33,285 bases of DNA from Bremia lactucae (GCF_004359215.1 NC_090620.1:4141884-4175168); one strand, 5' to 3'. Positions 9,136-18,960 are shown, counted from the first letter of the stretch. Notes: a model not told the origin generated them from the letters alone. Program-made: numbers and translations.

Positions 9136-9719
9136 TCTCACCACTCGAATCCGTCAATGGATGTGGAGGGGGGGGGTCGGGTTCGCCTCGTTTGACGAAC
9201 CCGAATCAACATCATGATTCGGATCACGCCCTTTATTTTTTGAGAAAGGATTCTGATCACGAGCGATCCCGTCGCCGCGAGTTAGCGGTGATGGCTAATA
9301 ATGTTTCTCGTGACCAGTTGGTAGATTAAAATTGTGTGCAGGTTGCGACGGATCAACTGGCGAACGAGAGGACACATCAGTTCCTTCAAAACGAGATGGT
9401 GACAGCTCGTCAGAAGATCATTCCCTTGGAGAAAAAATGAGTGGATCGTCTGATTCAAGACAATCAGAGTCGGTACCGAGAAGATACGGCTTTGGCTCGG
9501 AACCATGAAGCTTTGGTGAATGCCCTAGACTGTTCCGGTGAAATCCGGAACCGGAAGAAGTCTCGTACTGATGGTACGGCGGAGACGCTGAACATAAGAC
9601 GTAGGATGCGTACGCATACTAAGAGGCAGCTCGATCGTGTACACATTGCCTTGGCGATGTAGTACACGAAACGGGCCGATAGACCTGGGTAGTAATTTAT
9701 TACTGCCTACATTCGTCAC
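9136..9719 (-). pseudogene. G2 copy A GPY/F module and Pol linker
   Basis: The frame from 9719 contains VGSNKLLPRSIGPFRVLHRQ, NVYTIELPLSMRTHPTSYVQ, RLRR: the GPY/F module, with GPF at 9669-9677. Downstream, a Pro/Ser/Asp-rich linker runs to the chromodomain. In copy B the corresponding linker is open in one minus frame for over 70 codons (SHEPDDPLFPPAKRSSDELP onwards), which shows that the minus strand is the coding one here. The overlapping + strand coiled-coil-like frame is therefore a shadow. Confidence 0.75.
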
Positions 9720-10383
9720 TACATGTTTTTTAGGTTTACAGTAGACAGTACCACTAGGTCATTAACATTAAATGAAAGTATTTTTGCTCTTCCATTTTTG
9801 TGAGAGTTCTATTTCTATCGGTCTACCGCATCAGCAATGGAATCCTGTACAAAACGGGCCACTGCTTTTCTATCCAACAGGAAATCACCTGCTGACTGGG
9901 TTTTATTTCTGTTTCAGTGCGACCGGCTCGCACTGCGGAGATATTAATCTCCTCATTATTGAGGGTATTATCGTTCTCATTAATATTATTGTTTTCGGTG
10001 CTGAGTCTTTTAGCATCGTTGTCAAAGTCTGTAATATCATTATTGTATTACTGAGTTTGTCAACTTCAATGTTGATTAAATCAACATTCGTATCCTCGCA
10101 TTGACCTTACCGCTAATGCGTGACGGCAAGAGCTAAAATGTCCTTACTCGAGTGAGTTCTTTCCCACGTAAATAGAATTCCCTCCAAACAAGGTGGGTGG
10201 CGTAAGACATTTACCAAAAATGGGGTATGCTTGAAGAAGCATGCACTGAATCGTTGATGGTAAATTCTATTATCGGCAAGAGCTCGTTCCAACTCTTAAA
10301 AGAATAGACGTATCCGCGAGAAATCTCTTCGAGAATACGGTTTGCCCACTCCGTCTGACCATCTTCTTAAGGATGATCAAAAG
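9720..10383 (-). pseudogene. G2 copy A integrase C-terminal extension, heavily decayed
   Basis: Position and similarity to copy B (25010-25400) identify this as the segment between integrase core and GPY/F. Minus-strand matches include an INLTGDKLSN-like stretch and DAVDRQK...STVNL residues, cleaner in copy B. Near 10330-10260 a reading with TDGQTE-like and NDSVHASS residues continues the core. AT-rich drift and many indels leave no usable frame. Confidence 0.55.
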
Positions 10384-10930
10384 TTAACATTTCAACAGTG
10401 TTCCAATTGATTTAAACACAGTTTGCCAATTCCGCCGTGGTTCTAGGCTCTCGATCTGAGACCAGTTCGCGGGGTCACCCATAGAGTCAAAATATCGTGT
10501 CAACAAAGACACGTGCACAGCCTTTGGCTGTGATCGACTCCGGTACTTCAGCAAGATGTACCATTTTGCTAAAACGATCAACAAAAGCAAGAACACCATT
10601 GTTCTTATGTTCGTCGTCAGGAAATCCGAAGACGAGGTCCATGGATTAAGACTGCAACACTGCGGGAACAGGCAGAAGTTGTAATGGATCACGGGATGAA
10701 GCACTGGGCTTCATTGGTAAATAAACTCCGCATCTACTTGCGGATGAAATCATACTGGCGCGGCTTGTAATACTCGCAACTTATCGTGAGATAGGTCTTC
10801 TCATGTCCACGATGACCACTAATTGGTGTATCGTGACACTCATACATGATGCGTAAACGCAAATCATTACGGGTTGGGATGACGACACGAGGTGTGTCGC
10901 CAGTAATGGCTGTGTAATACAGTAACCCAT
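10384..10930 (-). pseudogene. G2 copy A integrase (zinc domain and core), broken
   Basis: About 10930-10720 on the minus strand reads TTRNGLLYYTAITGDTPRVV and DLRLRIMYECHDTPISGHRG, the zinc-binding N-terminus. The core follows with DDEHKNNGVLAFVDRFSKMV, PESITAKGCARVFVDTIF and PRELVSDREPRTTAE, so the second catalytic Asp remains in VSDRE. A Glu is present in the decayed DGQTEWANR region below 10384. Several frameshifts and at least one stop (TIF*) disable it. Integrase would insert the element. Confidence 0.75.
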
Positions 10931-11172
10931 TGCGAGTTGTCTTTTGATCTGTTGAGAAACTATTTAAAATCCTTTTAAGGATTGTTGGGATGGATTTCTA
11001 AGGCAATCCATCAACCCTTTAAGAGCCTTATCTTCTTGAAAAGCTTTTCTAATGTCGGAAAATAATGTTGACGACGAAACACTTATTGTTGCAACAGTGG
11101 CCGTATGCTCACTGTCCGCTTGCGCACCCCGGCTCAAAGTCGGGTTGGCGCGAAAGAGCATCAGCGACGACG

Positions 11173-11560
11173 TTAAGTCATCCTGTTTATTTTCACGGGG
11201 AAGTTATAGTCCGTGAAGAAAGACAACCCTCTCGCCATTCTTTGAGAGCGGTTTGGACCGTTTACGGCCGAGCGTAAAGACGCATGGTCCGTATACGCAA
11301 TGAGCGGTCTACCTCCCAAGCGATAGACCCTAAACCTAGCTAGTGCGTATAACATGGCAAGGAATTCTTTGTCATGCACTGGTTAGTTGCGTTCAGCTGG
11401 TTGAAGCTGACGCGAACGACGCGCTCTGCGCCGTCTGTGTCATATTGCATTAACACACAGCCGATTGCAAAATCACTGGCGTCACAGACCACATGAAATG
11501 GTCGGTCTTGGTCCGCAATCGCCAGGATTGGCAATTGCATCACTCTTTGCTTAATACCCT
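11173..11560 (-). pseudogene. G2 copy A RNase H
   Basis: Two overlapping frames give one Ty3 RNase H: ILAIADQDRPFHVVCDASDF, AIGCVLMQYDTDGAERVV, then MHDKEFLAMLYALARFRVYR and PLIAYTDHASLRSAVNGP. The Asp (CDAS), Glu (HDKEF) and Asp (YTDHA) catalytic residues are all present. A frameshift near 11380 splits it, and a tail SFFTDYNFPVKI leads to the tether. Copy B has lost this whole domain. Confidence 0.8.
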
Positions 11561-11639
11561 TAAAGGAAGTCTGGCGATCAACGTTCCGTGACCACTATTT
11601 TTTCCTTCAAGAAAGATGTACTGTCGTTTCGGCGTAATT

Positions 11640-12260
11640 GCTTGAGTACTTGTGCAGGTACAACGCTAAGCCGAGGAACTTTTGAAGTCCCTTTTCATCG
11701 ACTGGCTCAGGCCAATCGGTGATCGCCTTAATCTTTTCCGGATCCGGGCGTGTACCATGTTTTTCCACATTGCACCCAAGAAGTGGTATTTCGCTTGCAG
11801 CGAATATTCACTTCTTGAGATTTGCATACAACTCGTGCGTGCGCATAAATGTAAGAACCTGACGAACGTGAGTTTTATGAGCTTGCACGTCCGTCTATCC
11901 GTCCATGGCCCGGCTATGGACGAATGCATCGTACAAATAACTTTTTGCGAAATCCCGCACCGATCTCAACAGATCGGTTACACATCTGTTCAATGTCGCA
12001 GGGGAATTACAAAGCCCCTGTGGCATAAGTAGCCATTCCGCTTGGGGTGCTTACTGCTATGAACGGGATATATTGTTCACGCATAAGGATCGGATAGAAT
12101 CCATCCATCAGATCCATTGGCGAAACGATAGTACTCTTCGACATACCATCAATGATTACGTCTTTTCGTGGTATCGGCGTTTGAGCCGGTACCGTTGCAG
12201 CGTTCAATTTATTAAATGCATTCACAATCCGTCATCCTCCTGTTACATTACGTACACATA
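11640..12260 (-). pseudogene. G2 copy A reverse transcriptase, catalytic box destroyed
   Basis: From 12225 the minus strand reads MNAFNKLNAATVPAQTPIPR, KDVIIDGMSKSTIVSPMDLM and DGFYPILMREQYIPFIAVST, the RT fingers and palm. The active-site box expected as YFDD reads YLYDA at 11925-11939, followed by FVHSRAMDG. Further down, a stop and frameshifts interrupt the thumb (KGLQKFLGLALYLHKYSSNY near 11690-11640). The changed YxDD alone would abolish polymerase activity. Confidence 0.8.
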
Positions 12261-13379
12261 AGGTCGTAGAGCTATTGTGGGCAGGTTGACTCCCTCGGAT
12301 GAGCCGCTGCTATGCGGTCGGCAAGAACATTGTCGATTGCTAATTTTTGTTCACGAGGCAATGATCACTGCTTCATGACACAGGATTTCGAACTCAAAAT
12401 AAGGTCGAATTCGTGTCGAGTACCCTTATCCTTATGCAACACACATAACTCGCACTCCTTTAATTCGATCAGACCCTTATACAACGGATTTTGTCTTCAA
12501 ATACTCATAAGATTGGTAGATAAACGTTCCTCCGAGTCTTCTCATCGAGGTTACTTTCGTCCATCGATGAGCTGCTAAGAAACAGTTCGTTCTCAGTAAA
12601 TACTATCGCCGACCGAATGTCGGCCACGTAGTTATCAACTGTGACAAGTACGCAGATCTGCTTGACTTTTTCACTACGCAGATTACGCAAGAACCGTTTC
12701 AATTTTTTCGTTGACAACTGAGTTATCTCCGAAATTGACTTTAGAACTGCTATTAGATCAAGTGTTTAAGCGTCTACACTTGAATCATTGTTTATTAAGA
12801 CACTTATTGTCTCAGTTTCCTCTCTGGAATTTATTTCCAAAGGTACCTGTGAACCTTTGACCACAGGTTTCGGGGACAAGAATTTATTTGGGGAGTATCC
12901 TCCTCAACTGCCTCTAGCTGTGGTTGGTTACCACAGCGAGATCCTCAACGATCGACTCCCCAGTCGACCTAGGACTTTTGCACTGCCTCTTATAGGAAGG
13001 CGTTTTAAACTTTCTTGGATGTTGCTTTTCAAGCAAATATCCTTGTTTTGTACAACTCAACTTATTTGAGTGATCGAACTTTGACGCTGCCTGTGCTGTG
13101 CACAGCCGTCGGTAACTATATCCGCGTCACAATTGTGGACCTTCGACGCCGCCTGTAGCCGTCGGTAACTATGACCACATCACAATGGAGGACCTTCAAC
13201 GCTGCATGTGCTTGTGCACATCCGTCAGGATCTAACTCCACAGTGAGTTGGGTATTTACACTGAGGTCGTGTGGAGTCAGGTAAACGCCTGAACCACAGG
13301 TGAGGCCACCGCACTCACTCGTAGGACATTCACAAGCTTGTGGACGCTCCAAGATGTTCATCATTTGGCCATCTCAGGA
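12261..13379 (-). pseudogene. G2 copy A protease-RT linker with tandem repeats
   Basis: The frame 12717-12505 reads KKLKRFLRNLRSEKVKQICV, VDNYVADIRSAIVFTENE, SSSSMDESNLDEKTRR, the linker that precedes RT in this family. Farther up, the frame 13364-13116 (LERPQACECPTSECGGLTCG) leads into imperfect 63-base repeats. The sequence between 12720 and 13080 is decayed. It is a spacer region of Pol; no independent function is claimed. Confidence 0.65.
13079..13245 (-). repeat. Imperfect tandem repeat in G2 copy A linker (about 53-63 bp units)
   Basis: On + three units start near 13079, 13141 and 13194 with (C)TT(C/G)(G/A)ACGC(T/C)GC, then GTGCACA-CCGTCGGTAACTAT and CACAAT. The 53-base spacing of units two and three reflects a deletion of about 9 bases inside a 62-63-base unit. 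On the coding strand the unit is a 21-residue repeat of the CAQAHAALKVLHCDVVIVTDG type. The same repeat occurs in copy B. Confidence 0.7.
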
Positions 13380-13720
13380 ACAAGAGACAGGCATCGTCAC
13401 GGCTTGATGCTGCCAATTTAAACATGGCCTGTACTTTCTGAGCCATGGTAATTTAAGGATGACATCAAATTTGTCATCCAAATCTGGTACGATATAATCA
13501 TCATCGTACTGTTTAGCCCTTCATGTGTTTTGTATACCAACCACACGTTTCTTTACCGTTACAGATACGCCTGTTGCTAGGCGCACTGTCATCCTCGTTA
13601 AAGGGGTATTGCGCTCAATAAGTTTGAGTCTACGATCTTCTCGCGATTGGCGTCTAATAAAATTATTCGACGACCCACAATCGGCTAGGGACTTAAGTGG
13701 CATTTATTTTACATTTTTAT
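13380..13720 (-). pseudogene. G2 copy A aspartic protease
   Basis: The frame from 13703 reads MPLKSLADCGSSNNFIRRQS, REDRRLKLIERNTPLTRMTV, RLATGVSVTVKKRVVGIQNT. It matches retropepsin-like proteases of oomycete Gypsy elements, in which a V-D-C/S-G-A/S-S-N-N-F motif carries the catalytic Asp, here ADCGSSNNF. It stops after IQNT; the second half (13515-13380, DDYIVPDLDDKFDVIL-like) is readable in another frame. The protease would cut Gag-Pol. Confidence 0.7.
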
Positions 13721-14233
13721 TTTCAGGGTGATGAGGTTAACCTCATCCCGTGTGGCAGTTTCACACAATTTATGTGTGTACGGAGCAACTTTCGTCAAAA
13801 GGCCTGCAAATTCTTTTGACGTTGCTGGAACAGTAGGGCGCTCCGCACCTACTGACCCCGACCGTTTATGGACGAGCCGCCTCGCCGATGCGATTTCGCA
13901 ACAGCGTCAGATATGCGTCTTCCGCTGTTCCTAGCGAGAGGTCGGTTCTTTTGCTCAGTGATTTTAGGCACTGGCCGTGGGGCACTACACTTATAGGGTA
14001 GTTAGTGGCCTATCTTTTGACAACGATTTAATTTTGTAACCGTTAGTAACTCGAAGAGCAAGGTTTCTCGCTCTCTGTATACGAGACATCCATCAGTTCT
14101 AGACCTATGGTTTCGTGTCGTCTCGGTGGACGATATGACCCCGAGTGACGAAGCCTGTTTCAGGCTAAAGCCCTCCTGTTTTGCTATAGAGATCGCTTGG
14201 TTGAGCGACTCTAATTCTAGCCAGAACAGGTGG
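13721..14233 (-). pseudogene. G2 copy A Gag C-terminus with broken zinc knuckle
   Basis: The minus strand from 14233 reads FWLELESLNQAISIAKQEGF, SLKQA, then a polar stretch and LNRCQKIGH (ending 14002), then a stop and LPYKCSAPRP. This is a CCHC knuckle in which the first Cys has changed and a stop replaces the Tyr after GH. Basic residues follow (RPLARNSGRRISDAVAKSHR). The N-terminal two thirds of Gag are absent because the copy is cut at about 14233 by fusion to Copia sequence. Confidence 0.75.
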
Positions 14234-15454
14234 GTGCACGATGGAGCTCGTGAGTTCGCGACAAGCTCGATCAAGACTTTCTACGAAGATGAAGGAATTG
14301 AGCATCAAATTACAGTTCCGTACGCCCAACAGACTAATGGGACGGCAGAGCGTGCTATTCGGACAACTGTTACAATTGGACGCAGTTTGCTGCATCACGC
14401 CAAGCTCGACAAGTGTTTCTGGGCTGAGGCAGCAATGACAGCCATATACGTCAAGAATTGACTGCCGTCACCCAAAGTTTGAGCATAAGACTCTTTATGA
14501 GATTGTCTAAGAGTCGAAGCCCAGTGTAAAACACATGCGTGTATTTGGCTGCCGGACGTACATTCTAACTCCAAAGGAAAAACGACTTAAATGGGACCCT
14601 AAGGCTCGCGTCGGAATTTTTCTCGGTTACGAAGAAACATCTTAAGCTTATCGAGTCTTTTCGTCGATGCAGGGCAAGTTATTATTAGTCGCGATGTTAA
14701 CTTCGATGAGTCTGTTCTCGAGTTTCTGCCGATAAGCTTGGACGAAGATGTCGATGATTCGGAATTTGAAGATCTCGAAATTGCTTCCCCAAAAATGGAG
14801 TACAAGCAGACAGGAAAGCGAAAAGGTCGCTAAAGTGAAAAGAGAAACCTACCCAGGAAATTACCTGCTGCTCGACAACAAAATGGTCTTGAAGAAGCAA
14901 GCGCGCCCATTGAATCGCGTATGGAAGACGATGCAGAAAAGAATGATGACCAAGATGACGAAGCTGCTTCTCCTCTGTTTTGGCGTGCAAGTGCTAATGC
15001 CGTTGAAAGATCGATCGACTTATCAGAGCCTAAGTCTTTCTAAGAGGCAATGAATGGACCGCAGCAAGTTCATTGGCGCGAGGCAATTCGTATGGAGCTC
15101 GAAATCATGCTCTGCGTGGTATTTTGTGCTGCCGAGCTGCCACACGCTCAACGTGCCATTGGTACCAAATGGGTGTTTAAGATCAACCGCAGAGCGGATG
15201 GATCTATCGACAAATACAAGGCTCGCCACGTCGCGAATGGCTTCAAACAAAAGTACGGCATTGATTACACCGAAACCTTTTCGCCGGTTGTCAAGTATGT
15301 GACACTCCATTTCTGTATGGAATCATAAAAGAACAAGTTTATTGCGAGATCTCTGAAGGAGTACAGTTTGATGACAATTTTAATTGTTTGGAACTGGTCA
15401 AGGCTATGTACGGACTCAAACAAGCGTCGCGCGTATGGAATGAAACGTTTGACG
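14234..15454 (+). mobile_element. Ty1/Copia fragment C1 (integrase C-half to RT)
   Basis: The frame starts abruptly inside integrase (HDGAREFATSSIKTFYEDEG), with YAQQTNGTAERAIRTTVTIG carrying the catalytic Glu. A region with stops follows to about 14700, then an acidic linker (ESVLEFLPISLDEDVDDSEF). RT begins about 15050: WREAIRMELEIM, GTKWVFKINRRADGSIDKYK, GIDYTETFSPVVKYVT. An internal deletion then joins RT near 15300 to FLYGIIKEQVYCEI-like and LVKAMYGLKQASRVWNETF residues. Integrase before RT is Copia order. It belongs to a different Copia family from C2-C5 and has no LTR of its own. Confidence 0.85.
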
Positions 15455-15626
15455 GGCCAAAGGCGGGTACCGGTGTATACCGGTAGATACCGGGAATGAC
15501 GTCATGCGGTGAAGTCATTGAGATGACGTCAGTTGATGACGTCAAAAGCTTCTAGAAGATTCCAGAAGCGATGATTGGCTACAAGTGTAATGGTTGGCTT
15601 AAGGGTAAGAAGCAATAGGTTTGCGA
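15455..15626 (+). repeat. Copia LTR fragment at the left end of C2
   Basis: The sequence from GGCCAAAGGCGGGTACCGG to about 15626 matches 18773-18905 in the same orientation, including TACCGG repeats, TGACGTCA palindromes, AGCTTCTAGAA and CAATAGGTTTGCGAA. It lacks the last 55 or so bases present at the right-hand copy and joins gag sequence directly. It is best read as the truncated 5' LTR of C2. It follows C1 RT without a gap. Confidence 0.7.
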
Positions 15627-16291
15627 AGGAACAAGGTGGCGGCTTCGATGGAGCCGCCACGGGCAAGGACAAGCGTTTATGACAACGGACAACGGTCGGC
15701 GTAAGGGACGCCAAAAACCGGTCAAGGCCAACAGCACCTGTAACTACTTTGGGTAGCATGGGCATTGGATCGCTAAGTGCCCCGTGCGAATTCGCGAGAA
15801 CACAGAACGACAGCGGCTACAGCGTGCAAACGTCGCGCAGAGTGAAGACGACTCTGACGATTATCTTTTTTTCGGTTGGTGGACATTTGAAGACTACCAA
15901 GTCAAGTTGCATATGGCTGGTCGATTTAGGTACGACACAGCACATGACGTACTCGAAACAGTTCATGAAGAATTTCAAGGGTATTTCTCCGGTGGACGTT
16001 CACTTAGCAGACGATGGTGTTGTCCAGGCAGTCGGGACTGGTAACATCGTGATGTATATGAAGACTCCGCATGGAACCAAGAAGGAAGTGCTTTGAGGAG
16101 TATGGCATATTCCGAAATTATCGCGCAATCTCTTCTCCGTTGGACGCTTTACGAAGGACGTGGGTCCAGTCACGTTTGAAAGTGACGGATGCTTTGCTAA
16201 AGCAAAAGGATTGCAGTGAAAACTTGGATCCCGTGAGGGTAAAGGGCTGTTTAGGCTATGCACGACGCTCGTCGGCACTGACGAAGCCAAT
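15627..16291 (+). pseudogene. C2 Gag zinc knuckle and aspartic protease
   Basis: The knuckle spans 15739-15780 with C-X2-C-X4-H-X4-C spacing, but its second Cys is Phe and a stop lies inside it (CNYFG, stop, HGHWIAKC). The following frame (15784-16044) reads RIRENTERQRLQRANVAQSE with an acidic tail. The overlapping frame (15749-16096) has the protease WLVDLGTTQHMTYSKQFMKN, with catalytic Asp at 15923-15925, though the usual D-S/T-G reads D-L-G. VDVHLADDGVVQAVGTGNIV follows. Then FGRFTKDVGPVTFESDGCFA-like residues are readable in other frames to 16290. The N-terminal Gag is absent. Confidence 0.75.
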
Positions 16292-16669
16292 GTGACAAGC
16301 TCGTCGGGATGCCATGGGGACACCACTTCGTACCTCTGGCATCTTCGACTTAGACACATTAGATATAGTGGTCTAGACACTATCGTCAAAAGGAACTATG
16401 GTGTTGACATTGATCTTGCGTCGGTCAATCAGTGGGAGCTGTGCGATCGTTGTGCGATTGGCAAACAAACGCGAGTGAGTTTGATGCAAAAGTCACCACA
16501 TCATGCAAAGAAACTGTTGGAAGTTATTCACAGTGATGTGTGTAGACCTATGCAGTCAACAACTTTTAGCGGCAAGCGGTACTTCTCACTTTCACGGATG
16601 AGTACTCGCACTTTACCACGGTATCTCTGCTGCGAAACGAATCTGAAGGTTTTTGGATGCCATGCATAG
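16292..16669 (+). pseudogene. C2 GAG-pre-integrase domain and truncated integrase
   Basis: The frame reads TSSSGCHGDTTSYLWHLRLR, HIRYSGLDTIVKRNYGVDID and NQWELCDRCAIGKQTRVSLM, with the H...H...C-X2-C zinc ligands of GAG-pre-integrase. The integrase start follows (LLEVIHSDVCRPMQSTTFSG, with first catalytic Asp in HSDV). Near 16645 it jumps to LKVFGCHA, which normally lies far downstream. The rest of the DDE core, including the second Asp and the Glu, is therefore deleted. C3 still holds parts of the missing segment on the other strand. Confidence 0.8.
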
Positions 16670-17204
16670 CTTACAGTACTTAAGGAAAAGCGAAGCAAAT
16701 TTGAAGCTTGGTCGGTACGCTGTCGGTTTCTTGGCTACTCAGAGCATAAAAGTTGAGAGTGGTCGTGTGCTTGTCAGTCGCGACGCAAAGTTTATGGAAA
16801 ATACGTTTGATAGTGGGAAGCGCGACCGGCGCTATAATGAGGTCGTTATTCAAGATGATGATGAAGCGACTGAACAGGACTCCCCACAACACGACCAAAC
16901 CGATCACGAAAATGAAGAATCTGCGCAGAATGAAGAATTTGAGCCTGGCAGAAAGCGACACCAAAGGACCCAATCGCTCGAAAAAGCGACTGAAGCGCCA
17001 AGGCCCAAACGACACAGTCAATATCAATCGCTTGAAGAAATGTCAGCTACAGCTCAAGACTTCGAGGCTGCGTACGTTGTGGATTTTCAGTGCGAGAAAT
17101 GCCAACCACGTTCAAGTTGGCGACGGTATCCAATGACGCAGCTAAAAAAATGGAAGGAAGCGTGCAGCTTGGAAATGGACTCGCTACAAAAGAACAAGAC
17201 TTAG
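16653..17204 (+). pseudogene. C2 integrase C-terminal region and acidic Pol linker
   Basis: The frame begins after the deletion and reads SEANLKLGRYAVGFLATQSI, a decayed version of the RCRFLGYSEHEKAYR region. VESGRVLVSRDAKFMENTFD, a Glu/Asp-rich stretch and RHQRTQSLEKATEAPRPKRH follow, then AACSLEMDSLQKNKT-type sequence leading to RT. The C3 fragment (19892-19440) carries the same linker and is better preserved. The frame stops at 17202-17204, where the family continues WxLVPLP. Confidence 0.75.
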
Positions 17205-18236
17205 ACACTTGTGCCCCTGCCGTTAGGATGTAAGGCAATCGGCAACCGATGGGTATTTCGAGTTAAGGAAAACCAAGCTGGTGAAGTTGAGCGATACAAG
17301 GCGCGCCTTGTGGCGAAAGGTTTCGCACAAAATTCGGCATCGACTATAAGAAACGTTTGCGTCGGTGGCGAAGTTTTAATCGATCCGGATTTTGCTAAGT
17401 TCTGGCTGCCAAGTACGGACTTACGGTCCATCGAATGGATGTGATAACAGCATTTCTTAATGGTCAGCTCGACGGAGATATTTACATGACGCAGCCTGAT
17501 GGCTTCAGTGATACAGCCAATCCAGGTTACGTGTGCAAGTTACAACGGTCGCTGTACGGTCTGAAGCAATCACCTCTCATGTGGAACAAGACAATTGACG
17601 ACTTTATGCTGGGACTGGAATTCAAGAAGTGTGAATCCGATCACTGCATCTACATTTAGATGCAGTGATCGGATTCACACTTCTTAAATTCCAGTCCTAG
17701 CATAACCTGATTTTTGTTGCATGATACGTCGATGACTTATATTGGCTAGCAGTACCAGCAAGATGCTACAAGAAACTAAGTTAGCCCTGAGCCACATATT
17801 TGAGATGACGGATATGGGCCAGCTCAAGTAATTTCCTGAAATTGAAATTGAGCAAGACTTTGAGATTGGGGCACTCACGATGCGGCAGACCAAGTTTGCA
17901 TGTAATATTTTAGCGAAGTTCAACATGGACAACAGTAAGGCCGTTAGGACGCCCCAGGGTCCAGGACTCAAGCTGACCAAGTCCATGTGCGAAGGCGGAT
18001 GCAAGCACAGTGAAACTATGGTCGGTGTGCCGTATCGAAATGCTGTCGGTTGCCTGATACATTATGGTTGGCACACGCCAGGATCTCGCTGCGGCAGTTG
18101 GAGTACTTGGCCAATTTGTTGCAGACCCATGCCCAACACACTGGCAAGCACTCAAAAGGGTTTTCAGGTATATATAAGGTACAAGGACTCACGAAACTCG
18201 ATGCCGTGGCATCGAGTTTCAAGCAGCAACTCATAA
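17205..18236 (+). pseudogene. C2 reverse transcriptase, interrupted by an inverted duplication
   Basis: RT starts in [20 protein letters not shown], then [16 protein letters not shown], with a frameshift to about 17430. The frame 17435-17659 gives [40 protein letters not shown] and FKKCESDHCIYI, then a stop inside a foldback (17605-17704). The catalytic YVDD is intact at 17725-17736 but has a TGA directly before it. MRQTKFACNILAKFNMDNSK and LKLTKSMCEGGCKH continue to about 18020. The sequence is dead because of stops, the foldback and frameshifts. Confidence 0.85.
17605..17704. repeat. 47-nt inverted duplication (foldback) inside C2 RT
   Basis: Left arm 17605-17651 and right arm 17658-17704 are reverse complements over 47 positions with two mismatches, separated by a 6-base spacer (ACATTT). 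The left arm is normal RT coding sequence (ending HCIY). The right arm replaces the residues expected between CIYI and FVA-YVDD. The DNA or RNA could form a very stable hairpin. It is a clear sequence fact; its origin by template switching is inference. Confidence 0.95.
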
Positions 18237-18772
18237 TGGACTGCAAGGGTTTTCGGATGCGGACTGGGCCGGAGAGACGATGTCACGAAGAAGCACAAGC
18301 GGCTACGCTTTTATGATGAGTGGCGGGTGTGTCAGCTGGAAGATCAAGAAACAGCATACGGTGACTCTATCATCTACAGAAGCTGAGTACATGGCACTGT
18401 CAGAGGCGACACAAGAGGCAGTATGGCTTAAAACATTTCTGTGCGAGCTCGGTGAGATGTCCACGGATAGAGCGGTCAAGATTTATGAATATAACCAAGG
18501 CTCAATTGCAATGGCAAAGAATCCAGAGTATCACAAGCAAAACAAGCACATCGACATTCGATATTATTTTGTATACGACAAGGTTAAAGACGGTCAAGTG
18601 ATTCTCGAATATATTTCTTCTCTCGACATGCTGGCCGATATGACCAAGCCAATTCCAGCGACACAGTTTTGCGTACTTCGTGGCAAGCTCGGGATACAAG
18701 GCCCAAGAGCTGTCGAGTCGAGTGGGAGTGTTCTTAAGGACGCTGTGAAAAAGGCGTCTCATGCAGCAAGCA
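18237..18772 (+). pseudogene. C2 RNase H and Pol C-terminus
   Basis: Near 18245 the reading GFSDADWAGE is visible in one frame, and the frame 18280-18804 continues SRRSTSGYAFMMSGGCVSWK, QHTVTLSSTEAEYMALSEAT, QEAVWLKTFLCELGEM. These carry RNase H catalytic Asp and Glu residues. The end is ILEYISSLDMLADMTKPIPA, the usual Copia Pol C-terminus. It is the best preserved part of C2. The frame runs on into the LTR, so the true stop has probably been lost. Confidence 0.85.
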
Positions 18773-18960
18773 GGCCAAAGGCGGGTACCGGCAGATACCG
18801 GTAATGACGTCAGTTGATGACGTCAGAAGCTTCTAGAATATTTCAGAAGCGCTAATTGGCTAGAAGTAATGGTTGGCTTAGAGGTAACAAGCAATAGGTT
18901 TGCGAACTAAGTCCTTTAATATATTTACTTTGCATTTTGCCAACTAGTGCTCACTTGACC
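18773..18960 (+). repeat. 3' LTR of C2
   Basis: The sequence is shared with 15455-15626 (direct) and with 20671-20860 (inverted). It starts near GGCCAAAGGCGGGTACCGG, holds two TGACGTCA palindromes (18805-18812 and 18818-18825), and ends ...GTGCTCACTTGACC at 18960. The right end is shared exactly with the inverted copy, which supports it as a real LTR boundary. The left end lacks an obvious TG start and stays uncertain. Confidence 0.7.

Larger units (their letters stand above)
7214..14233 (-). mobile_element. Ty3/Gypsy retrotransposon G2 copy A (minus strand), 5' truncated
   Basis: Reading downward from 14233: gag C-terminus with CCHC remnant, protease, linker with tandem repeats, RT, RNase H, integrase, GPY/F, chromodomain, a 1.2-kb 3' region and the 3' LTR. 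Gypsy order and chromodomain are clear. Copy B at 23218-29521 aligns over most of it, with the left-hand agreement ending near 14234, where a Copia fragment is fused. Dozens of stops and indels show it is dead. No 5' LTR remains. Confidence 0.88.
15455..18960 (+). mobile_element. Ty1/Copia retrotransposon C2, internally deleted
   Basis: Related LTR sequences at 15455-15626 and 18773-18960 enclose, in Copia order, a gag zinc knuckle, protease, GAG-pre-integrase, a deleted integrase, a Pol linker, RT and RNase H on +. At about 3.5 kb it is shorter than the 4.5-5 kb I would expect because most of gag and the integrase core are missing. C3, C4 and C5 belong to the same or a close family, which points to repeated insertion and recombination here. 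Confidence 0.85.

Noticed and set aside
9441..9662. A + strand frame opposite the GPY/F module, apparently the end of a longer antisense protein.
   Set aside because: The minus strand carries an unmistakable GPY/F module (SIGPFRVLH...IELP...MRTHP); the + frame is its complement.
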